This document shows positions 38,801 to 48,296 of a DNA stretch of 64,000 bases, piece after piece (positions within the stretch are counted from its first letter, which is position 1; the number at the start of each line of letters is the position of its first letter). The stretch is from Selaginella moellendorffii (lineage: Eukaryota > Streptophyta > Lycopodiopsida > Selaginellales > Selaginellaceae): the NCBI RefSeq assembly GCF_000143415.4, contig NW_003314325.1:990978-1054977 (forward strand). Reading direction: 5' to 3'. The notes beneath the pieces are model-generated. The model searched no databases, was not told the origin of the DNA, and saw only the letters and a list, made by a program, of their open reading frames with translations. The position numbers and the translations under genes are program-made.

Positions 38801-39202
38801 GCGACAGAACCAAAACTATTCCTACAAAGATGCACAGAGGCCAGCAAGAAAAGGTAAGGCAATTAAATTATTGGTACTGTCTCCAAGCAGAAGCAGAGTA
38901 AAATAAACTTGGCTCAAACACTTGAGTGTGAGATTCTCTCCACAAAGTACATCACTACACTTGCAAAGGAGTACATAGTCAAAATAGAAGGTGCAGAGTA
39001 CACAATTGCCATTCAAGACTTTCCTTCTTGCATATATCTAAACTTTATGAAGCGCGAGGAACATGGGAAGGCATATGCTTTTTGCAAGCATATGTACTAC
39101 ATCTTCATCAACATCTTGCACTAGGATCCTAAAATGGATATTCATATACACCAAACAAGCCTTACTATTGCAGAGTTGCAAAAAACTTTTGGAGCTAATT
39201 AG
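35880..39202 (+). pseudogene. X1 MULE-type transposase gene
   Basis: Open from ATG 35880 for 84 codons, then in pieces to about 39202. Recognisable parts are a Cys/His finger region (FKCQFCKNAPL, then HVSTHMHLM), a transposase core (NFHDFMADRASANWNG and RTYEFH, where X2 keeps ADEASANWNG and RTCEFHWAQSL), and a C-terminal SWIM-like finger (CIYLNFMKREE, AFCKHMYYIF). MULE transposases usually have this order of finger, DDE core and SWIM. In-frame stops (for example TGA at the X2 HNWCK position) and small deletions make it a pseudogene. Introns near 36987 and 37347 match X2. Confidence 0.75.
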
Positions 39203-39332
39203 ATTTCTCCAACACTATCGATGTTTATTCTCTATCAATAATATAAACTTATTATACTTTATATAATTAATAAAAAACATTTTTTCATTTCACTTTTCAT
39301 TTTATATACTTTTAAGTGTTCTTTTTGTAGTA

Positions 39333-39749
39333 CTACCCATAGTACTCGTGTGTCTCCATTTCTATCTTTACCATCTCAAAAAAAATTTCATGGTAGTTTT
39401 TTGGATGGGTGATGTTACAGTGTGTTGTGAGAGCATATATACCATCATACTGATCATCACCATTGTTTCCACCAGATGCTAGAAAACATATAGAGCATTT
39501 CTTGAAAATGGTAGAATTGCACTTTTTCAAAACAAATAAGAAGGCATTCTTTTTCACCCAATTTGTTGCACCCTTTGTCATTGCATTTATCTCAAACTTA
39601 TGATCACTATCCTCACTATCCTCTCTTTCATTCTCTTATGTGGTTTGGTTATGCTATGCAATAGGATAATTATTGCATCTCCTAGCCTTTGAACCTTGAG
39701 AAGAAAAATTGTGAGAGTTAAAATTACCAACACTAGAACCCATAAACAT
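39333..39749 (-). pseudogene. X1 accessory ORF with BED-like zinc finger
   Basis: One frame from ATG 39749 to TAG 39335-39333 with two internal stops. The C-terminal 82 residues are intact and contain TNWVKKNAFLF, KKCSICFLAS and THCNITHPKNYHE, a CxxC-n-HxxxxH pattern like BED fingers found in many transposon proteins. An acidic ENEREDSEDSDH segment precedes it. The corresponding part of X2 lies outside the window. Confidence 0.5.
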
Positions 39750-40241
39750 TTATGTGTATTTCCCTTTTTTCGAATGAAAGTGTAAATGAAGATCTATAAA
39801 TTTTAGACAGTATGCTATGACAAACCCCTCAAAAATGTATTCTAGAAAAGAACTAAGTCTTTCTTTTATATGCAATAAGCTTATATTAATGGTTATTTTT
39901 ATTCCTTTCAAATGGTTATATGGTTTTATATAGAATCTTATTCCAAATTTAATAATTTTTTAATACTGACAAACCTGATATTTACTAGCTAGAAAGCACA
40001 TTGTACAGATTTAAGGAAGTGACAAGAATACTTTTTTTGCAAACATCTTATTTTATATTGTAACAAACATCCCTATTATGGCATGTAGTAAATATTTAAA
40101 TTGTTAGAATAAGAAGTGTCCTTTAGAACATTTTTGTCTATATAATATGTAGAGATTTATAAAATTATTAAGTTCACCATAACCTTAATATTCACTATAA
40201 GCTCAACTCTTCAACTCATGAGTTCAAATATGGTCTACACT

Positions 40242-41105
40242 CCCACTATCTTTACTATACATGTAAAACCCCCCACAATGCCCCCTTCCCCCCCCCCTTT
40301 TGAAGAACACACACTTTGGACTTTCACCCCTTGTCACCTTTAATACCAAAAGTTAGTCTCTAGAACAAGCATGAAAGTTATTAAATATGGAATGGTGTTA
40401 AATTGTGAGTTTGGATATGAGATCAACACCATTGTGTTTACTACAATCTTTACATTTTATAAATATACCAAATTTGCAAATTTACACACTTTCTATAAAT
40501 AGTAATTGGGACCGAATAATACCAATATATGTCGCATAATAGCAAACGTGTTTGGCAAATATGGTAAACTATCATTTGGTGATATTAAGGGATCAAGCTC
40601 AATATTATAGGGGTTCCTAATACTATACAAGCCAACATATGAGCTTCTCATACTAAGCCGAGTATGCTCAATAAGAAACACATAGAAGTTCCTACTTTAT
40701 GTTTATCCAACATAAGTATATACATGATGACCAATTTCTCAACTAACTTAAATGGAAATTGATAAAGGGTGTAGCAATACTGACTTCTTTCCGTTATGAC
40801 AGTAAGGAAAAAATATCTAAAAGGACTAGTTGACAAATAACTTTTAATACCCACAATCACATTTGTAACATATGCTCAACAAGAAACATATAGAAGTGTT
40901 TCTACCTTATATTTATTCAGCATAAGTATATACATAATGACCAATTTCTCAACTAACTTAAGTGGAGACTGATAAATAATCTAGCAATACCAACCTCTTG
41001 CCATCATAATAGTAAGGAAAGAATATTTAAAAAGACTTCCTAATAAGTAACTTTCGATACCCACAATTACATTCATGATAACTTGAGCTCATGGGTGAAG
41101 CACAT
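40242..41105 (-). mobile_element. Resumed Y1 LTR (to 40870) and Y0 LTR (40871-41080)
   Basis: Y-LTR sequence restarts with the X1 target copy CCCACTATC, runs to CACATTTGTAACA (40870), then a second, partly duplicate stretch begins TATGCTCAACAAG and ends near ATTCATGATA. A further 25 bp precede X2. Confidence 0.65.
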
Positions 41106-41448
41106 GGGGATGGTCCAAAGTTGAGTTGAGCTCAATTCAACACAAGTCAACTCAAATCAACATAGTCAATAAGAAATATTACAAAGGAGATCTAAATTGA
41201 ATAAATGAAGGTTCTAGCAAACTTTAAAATATTAAAATACTTAAATATCTAAGTTAAAAGTTTCTATAAGATTGAATTGTTTAAAAAAGACAAAGTTCAT
41301 AAGAACCTATCTTTTATAAAACTATATTATTTTATTATGACAACTCTTACAGCTGTCATATTTGATTTGACTACTTAATATTTTGAATACTTTTATAGCT
41401 GTAGATACTATTCCTTCATTCAAAAGATTTTTTAGGGTTCTTGAGAAG

Positions 41449-41697
41449 ATGGGAAGCAAGGAAAATACAAGATTTGTGAGTAAGAGTTGTAGTGCAAAGG
41501 AATGTGAGAATGTTAATTTTGTTTTACTACCACAATCTCTATATTACACTCTTGGTCCTTATTACCCATCTGGGAATGTGGAGACCACTATCACAATTGA
41601 TAAAAATGCTTCTGGTACTTCTGAAACAACAGTCGAGAGCAAGAGAAATGAAAAAATGAATAGCACAGCGGAAAGCACCAAGAAATCTACTCCATAA
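41449..41697 (+). CDS. X2 small ORF, unknown function
   Basis: 82 residues, MGSKENTRFVSKSCSAKEC at the start and a Ser/Thr/Lys-rich tail (NSTAESTKKSTP). The frame is also open 22 codons upstream (ATG 41383), so the start is uncertain. In X1 the same frame exists near 21640-21891 with TAA and TAG lesions. No family is recognised. Conservation of the frame between copies before decay suggests it was coding. Confidence 0.35.
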   Translation: MGSKENTRFVSKSCSAKECENVNFVLLPQSLYYTLGPYYPSGNVETTITIDKNASGTSETTVESKRNEKMNSTAESTKKSTP

Positions 41698-42299
41698 AAC
41701 TTTCCATGACATTTTTAATTTACATATTAATTCATATTAAAAACTCTATTGCTTGCCTATATTGCAATCCTCTCATAAGGTATATTTTGCAGTGAATCCT
41801 CATTAAAAGTTTTTGGGAATTGTTTGTAAATAATGATAAAAGAAATCAAAATCTTTCGAAAGACTCAAAAGTAATATCACATCAAAGAATCAACTTTATC
41901 TACATTTCCAAGACTGAAAGGCAATCTCACATGAGAGAATGGTAGCATGCCAACGTGCTCTGCCACTATAATGTGGTCTATATTTCCTTGCAATTTATTT
42001 CCCTAGACATTTGGCATGTGTAGAAAAGAATATATGTGTAGTAAAGTAGGATTCATCATAATGATAGAGCATGAGTATACACGATAATCTAAAATTCTAG
42101 AAGCTCTTATGTTTACAAGAAAGCTATGATTATGAAACCCCATTTCCAAGACTGACATTTAAAGAATTTGAGTATTGTCAGTGTCATAATAAATAAACCT
42201 CATTCCCAAGACTAAAACTTAATATATAAACTATCTAGAAAAGTTATAGTCATTGTAGGTTTTTTGTTCTCCTTGAGCTCCTTAGAAGTTTACATTGAA

Positions 42300-42844
42300 A
42301 TGGCTCAAAGGAGACTCATTGCTACTCATACTTGGCCCCCTAGCAGTTCATATCAATCTCCACCTCCATCCCCAAGTTCTACCAACATTCCACCTTCACT
42401 CCACATAACAATCTTTTTTCTGCTGAGGGCTCTAGTGAAGCTGAACTAGAGCTCCCTATATGTGAAATTCCGGATCTTGCTACTAGAGAGGGATTGCCTC
42501 CAACGCTTCAAGAGCAATGATATATGTTTTTGCAAGATCTTGCTCCTGACATGGCGGGACTACTTGAAAGCATAGAACGCTATTACATTCGGTGTCCAAT
42601 ATGCTACTTTTTCTTGGACAAGACAAATGGCTCTATGGGTTTACAAACATTTCTTGAGCATTGTAGGAATTGCCCAACGGCAGGTCTAGAAAATGTGCAC
42701 GTGTGGATGTACAATAGATTCAAGAATGAGTTACAGACACATACCCACTATCGCTTCATGGTGAGGAACAACATCCCTTTGGGAAACACTACATTGGCTA
42801 GTGCAAAATATGGGGTTTTTAGGCCACCCTACAGTGGAATGTAA
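42300..42844 (+). pseudogene. X2 accessory zinc-finger ORF
   Basis: Starts MAQRRLIATHTWPP, is broken by a frameshift near 42400 and a TGA at 42518-42520, then continues through MAGLLESIERYY into a finger CPICYFFLDK with a later HCRNC (CxxC, HxxxC) and ends FRPPYSGM. X1 keeps the first half in frame but lacks the finger. A role in DNA or protein binding for the transposon is plausible from the finger alone. Confidence 0.55.
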
Positions 42845-43152
42845 GATCTAGATTACTTTACTATACTATAGTATTGTCACTATTAAAAGAAAAAATATAA
42901 TAAAATGATATTAGTTGTAGGTAACATACCTTGTTCTAGAAGATGCTATCATATCACATACAATTGTTTACAAAATGTTGAAGGAGGAGATGGCAACACA
43001 CAAGCACTACAAAGTGATGGTGATAGGTGAGAATGATAATCTATAATTATGGTATCTGACATTGACACTGACATCTAACAATTTTACTGACATCTGACAC
43101 TTTCACTGACATCTAACATATAACAAGCTTTCCATTTTATGTAAGGATGCAA

Positions 43153-46100
43153 TTAACTTTCTTCTGCCTCATCATCAACATAATGATTTCTTTTATACTT
43201 CCTCTTATATTGGTATTGTGGGGAAGATTCACCTTGCATATGTTGAGCCATGGCTTCTGCATAGTTAGGGAGACTTCCAAAGCCTCCAATTCTAGAAACT
43301 CTAGGTGACTGTGATCTATAAAATAGAATGAAATATATATTGAAATTTTAATAAACATAATTTACCTCCTTGAGGTTGAAGGCAACTCACGAAATCCTCT
43401 GAGCCGGTGTTTGAAGAAATGATGCTCTTCAATAGCAAACACCAACTTACCAGAGTCACGTGCTGCCTCCACCATAGAACCGCTACCTCCTGTGCAATCA
43501 ATCACAACACCATCTGGTGGGCAATAGAGCTCAAGCAAGACTTGCATTGCCGATGGAGTTTGGAATCGGTACTCTGGAAACGTGTTGCGGTTCTGCTCAT
43601 CCACAAGGTTGGGTATGATGTTAGTGGAACTGTCGTACCCAGGCAAAACATGTGCTGCACGTTCGCTATCACGAAACCCATCATGTGTGTTTTTGCAGAA
43701 GGCATGATAGGTCCACATCATAACCTGGAAAATAAAAATGTTTAGAAATTAGATAAAAATATAAAATACATACTCACCTTTTCAGACTTCCCTTGGACAC
43801 CCCTCGTATCGATGCCAATAGGATCCATGATGCACCCGGAAGAGAATGACTTGAAATGAACTTCTGCTGCACACGTCATAAGCTTATACATCCAGTTGGG
43901 GTCATTCGGTAGAATGAAGATGACATAGCCAGCTTTGAGCATAAGTGCTTTGGACAATAGGAATGCATCGCGCAAGTGGTCAGGTGTGAGAAAGTTCCAA
44001 TCCTCAACTTTTCTATTGATATCTGAAAGACCATCGGAAAGTCGAAGAGAATGAAGTCCGCAACTGAGAGCAAGGGCCTTTGTATCTTTCGACACCAACA
44101 GTTGAACTGGCGCCGTATATCCATGTTGATGTCGTCTTCCGTGAAAGATGTCAATAATCTACTATAAGAGCCAATGAAGATACCCACAATGCCTTGTTGT
44201 GTTATTGGGGACACAGGACGGACGTATAAAAGAGTTAAGTGAATGAAAAAAGTAATAAATAGTATGCTACCGTTATATGGCATGTTGTCGATAAGAGTTC
44301 CTCCAACTCCTCTTCACGAGCATCTCGTCGAGCTAGAATGAAATTACTACCAATAATAATTGCTGCAAAAAACATGTATTACCACCTTTAGTTTGTAAAA
44401 TTTACTTTTGCTTACCTCGAGGTTGACGTGATATTCTGTGAACCACTTGATCATCGTTATTTACTGGTAGAACCTGATCCGAATCTTGGTTGTTTGATGG
44501 TTGAATTGGAGCCTGTTCCTGACTGTCTGGTGGTGGAATACGAACTTGATCTGGAGCTTCCGCATCCTCGTCTCTATCGTCACTTGCATTGCCATCGTTG
44601 CTAGCATTGATAATTTCCTCGCGATCTAGTGTAGAGGTCTCCTTCCCTAGGAGCTCCAACTCCCAAGGGCATTCTATCTTCCGTGCCTTCGGAACTCTCG
44701 CAAACATTGTTGGGTACATTCCTCCATCTCTTACACCCTTTGCAACAAGTCGAGTGCAAACTGGTGCCTCAAATGGCATGCCTTTATATCGAAGATACCT
44801 GTAAACAATATATATTAAAACACAGTCTTAGAAATCATATTATACCTATAAGTTGCACGCGCATGAAATAAGGTTGACCATGTTGGCAATTATAAGTTAT
44901 TGTGCTTGTAGACTTCTCTGGCAGCCACCCCTCTTCGATCCCTTCCAATGATGTGTTGATGTAGGTGTCAAAAGACATGAATATGCCATCTGGATCGTCA
45001 CCAATGTGTGGTGCCAAAAACTTCTCACCTTCACTTATAGTTTGCATGATGTAAATAGCCCTTCTCGTCATGTTCTCAAATAGTTTCGGCAGTCCTTTCT
45101 CTCTGTTCATCAAGAAGACATTGAGGAACTCCAGAGTCTCTATCTGTTGCTTATATGGAAGCTTCGATTTTGCGATATTGTAAATCATGTCATCTGGAGT
45201 TTTGTTCACTGCAAAAGTAACATATGCATAATTAAGAAAAATGGTGTGATAAGAAACTTATATTCATGAGAAGAAATTTTGGCTATAGTCTCTAGCCACT
45301 CCTTCGGCTTGCGATTGTTTGCAATGCATACTAGTTTCTTCAACTTTGAGGACTTTGCATGCTAAATTTTGTGCTCAATTTGTACAAACTCAGCTGAGAG
45401 CTCTTCCTGACTCTTCTCCGGATATGCAAGTTCGTAAGCATCTTGCTTGACCTTCACCAAAGGCTAAAAACCAAAACAATTAAAAGAGGCTTTTATAAAA
45501 TAAAAGGGAAAGACATACCTTACACCACATAGCGAGCATAAAACTGATTGGGTTGTTGAACCAAGTTGTACCGTCATTTTGAGTGCGTGAGTGCCGAACA
45601 AGTGTTGCGAGATTATCACCATAATGTTGGCAGATGTCATCCTCACTCAAGTCTGCCAAAAATCAAAGTTGCTCAATGTCATGGACAAGGTTTTGTTTTT
45701 GAACAGCAAACTGCCCAAGTCTACATTTAAACACAACAAAACAAGTTAAAGTGGAGTTAGAGGTAAAATTATAAAACTTACACATTAATCTTTTGGTAGG
45801 CCAAGATAAGTCTATTGACATCCAAAGGTCCCCTCGCGTAGACATGGCTGACTAGAACGTTGATATGGTAGACGGGATCATCGTGAAAATGATCGTCGAT
45901 ACACTTCATCCAAGCTCCATATCGGTGGTTACCGTCAATAATTTGGAACATTGTCCCCATAAGTTGTCGAGTCTCAGGATGTTTGATAAGCACATCATCA
46001 AATTCTAGGGACTTCCTCCTCCAAATAGGATCCCAGCTATTCACAATCTCAGGTGTGACAGTAATGATTTCTGTTGTTCTTGGTTTGCAAAAAGAGACTA

Positions 46101-46716
46101 GAAACATACCAATATTTATTGCAAGGCCATTATGTTTGAATAAGCTGTATATATCCGGGTTGACATACTTGGATGCTGTGCGGACAAGGTTCGTCTACTG
46201 CAAACGGCAAAAAGGGATTTCTCTGATCAAGTCACAAGGGCCTAGCCACTTGAGTGCCTCAAGTGTTTGGTGAACTGCTTTTTCCCTTGTCCACATAACA
46301 GTCTCTTGGAAGCGCTTGTCCACCACATTGTCAGGAAGGTCTGCAACTCTTTCAACTCCAAGCTGTTCCTCAGGTTCCCTATTGTGAACACCACTAGATT
46401 ACCCAACTTCAGGGATTTGCGTTGGTGGTGGTGGCAGTGGTGGCGGTAGAGGCAATAGTGGCAGTGGTGGTGGCAATGGCGATGGCGGTGGTGGAGGTGG
46501 TGATGGAGGTGGTGGAGGTGGCGATGGCGGTGGTGGAGGTGGTGATGGTGGAGGTGGAGGTGATGGTGGTGGAGGTGGTGAATCTCTAACTAAATGTGTC
46601 TCTGTTGTGCAAATGGATATGTCGATCGTGATGTCGTCGTCAGTGCCGAATTGAACTTCTCGTGTCTTCTTGGCTCCAACAACCTTTTTATGTGTTACAA
46701 TTTTCCTTTTTTGCAA
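43153..46716 (-). pseudogene. X2 ParB-like / DNA methyltransferase-like gene
   Basis: Multi-exon minus-strand gene. Exon 1 (46716 to about 45783) encodes a basic start (MQKRKIVTHKKV), a long Pro-Ser tract, then a ParB-like domain with FQIIDGNHRYGAW. Later exons (near 45730-45525, 45467-45262, 45209-44850, 44799-44416, 44180-43784, 43735-43370, 43317-43153) give a spacer, DWNFLTPDHLRDAF and LKAGYVIFILP, then VIDCTGGSGSMVEAARDSG and AIEEHHFF. The order, catalytic half before the SAM-binding motif, is that of circularly permuted (beta-class) N6-adenine/N4-cytosine methyltransferases. No clear (D/N/S)PP(Y/W) motif is seen. Stops at 46401-46399 and 46197-46195 and others inactivate it. Confidence 0.65.
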
Positions 46717-48296
46717 GAGAAAAAATTTTGTTAGTCAAACTAAATAAAGATAATGAGAAATTCAAACAGTCAAAGAGAAAAAAAAATCAAGTGGGCCTAG
46801 ACTCCACCTCGGGCACTTTTGTTGCCCAGTGGGCCGAGGTTATTCAAATAACCTCGGCCCCTCGGGTGGCCAAACTACCCGAGGTCGAGCTCGGGTAGCT
46901 TGGCCACTCGAGAGGCCAAGGTTATTTGAATAATCTCAGCCCCTTGACGAGCAAAACTCCCCGAGGTCAAGCTCGGGCCGGCCACCTCAGGCAACAAAAA
47001 AGCAATCAAGAAATAAAAAGGGAAGCAATGGAATGGAAGCAATGGAATCAAAAAATGGAAGTGGAAGCAATCAAATCGAAACTCACCCTTGGTGGCATCT
47101 TTCCTCCCAAGATTTCTTCATTGTGCTGAATTTCTTGTGCGCTCAATCTTTCCCGCTCACACACTCAATCTCTCCCGCTCGTGCACTCAATCTCTGCCGC
47201 TCACGCACTCAATCTCTCCTGCTCGCGCGCTAAATCTCTCTGGCTCGCATGCTCAAACTCTCCCACTCGCGCGCTCAATCTCTCCCGCTCATGCGCTCGA
47301 TCTCTCGATCTCTTGCATGTTGAATTGCTCAATCTCCTTCGCACTCAATCCTTCGATCTCCTTCGCGCTCAATCCTTCGATCTCCTTCGTGCTCAATCTC
47401 TCGATCTCTCGCGTGCTCCAATCATGGTGCGAACAATAACCTAATCTTGGAAGCTACCCTAACCCTAATCCTAAAGGCTGCCCTAACCCTAACCAATCTC
47501 TAATCCTGGCCGTTCATTCCGAATAACCTAAATCTCAACCATCATTGATCTTATTTTATCTTATCATTATTATTATATGTAAATTATGCTTCTTTATTTT
47601 GTATATTTTAATGATGGTATAACTAGCACCTATCAACATTTCTATTATTAGAGATATGATATTATATTTTACAAATTATCTAGAAAGGATGCATTCTCAT
47701 CAATATTTTGGAATCATTACAAGAACTTTAAAGAGTATAAATAAGGCATGTTAAAATATGTTGTACTATATCCATCTATGAATGGATGAATCCTCATCCA
47801 AAAATTTATTTTGTGTTGTATTAGATCCTAAACAATAGGCACGTGCTTTAAATGTCATTGAGTAGTGTTCACAATTATGGATAAAACTTAAGTTGTACTA
47901 CGAATCAAATCTGTCATTGAAGAATAAGATTTGACAAGATTTATTATCATCTACCACTTAAAATTTGACAACTTGACATATCACATATGCTGATAGTTAG
48001 ATTGGATCTTTTGGTTTGACACGTTATAGCAGAATGTCATTACTGGTATCATTATTAACTATCAAACTTCACGTGCTGAAAATCTTTCCTTGGATCTATG
48101 TGTATACATGCATTAGACATCATAATAGATGATAGTAACATTAATACTGTCACACTTACACATGTTAAATTTTCTATAGAATTTAAATTCATTTTGTACG
48201 TTGTCTTCTTCTACTCTATTTAAATTTCAATTATGTTTCACTATAGATTTTTACAAATAGCATAAAGAGAGAGAACTCCAAAACCTATTGAGAAGG
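46717..48296. promoter_or_regulatory. X2 divergent intergenic region between methyltransferase-like and transposase genes
   Basis: About 1.6 kb between two genes transcribed away from each other, with matching sequence in X1 (34291-35879). It contains a 28-bp palindrome at 46832-46859 (13-bp arms GGCCGAGGTTATT), related inverted copies near 46911-46942, and a CT-rich tandem region (CTCAATCTCTCCCGCTCGCG type units) at 47140-47410. Confidence 0.5.

Larger units (their letters stand above)
21302..40241 (+). mobile_element. X1: large Mutator-like transposon with accessory genes, 9-bp TSD
   Basis: The left end is GGGGATGGTCCAAAGTTGAG and the right end is ATATGGTCTACACT. CCCACTATC occurs directly outside both (21293-21301 and 40242-40250), and Y-LTR sequence is continuous across the gap, as in the empty site at 25630. 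The ends share only a diverged inverted GAGTTGAGCT block, so terminal repeats are weak. A 9-bp duplication is characteristic of MULEs. Contents, left to right: a decayed small ORF, finger ORF, methyltransferase/ParB gene (minus), transposase (plus), BED-finger ORF (minus). Y2 (about 24077-32917) and a TRIM-2 solo LTR interrupt it, with loss of about 0.9 kb at the Y2 junction. Confidence 0.8.
12565..40870 (-). mobile_element. Y1: family-Y LTR retrotransposon, split by X1 and other insertions
   Basis: The 3' LTR (plus-strand left) starts TGTAGTGCACATGG at 12565 and ends near 15071 before a polypurine tract (minus strand AGGGGGGGGAGAG). The interior runs 15072-20804. The 5' LTR is at 20805-21301 and resumes at 40242-40870 after X1. 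Compared with Y2 it lacks about 1.1 kb of interior and the primer site at the right. The interior is heavily AT-shifted and I could not follow a pol reading frame. The family resembles Ty3/gypsy in its layout, but the superfamily is not proven. Target duplication is only partly visible (TAT). Confidence 0.65.

Noticed and set aside
45525-45730. A clean exon 2 for the ParB-like gene
   Set aside because: Both copies have the same TGA in this stretch, so my exon boundaries here are probably wrong; the coordinates in the gene entry are approximate.
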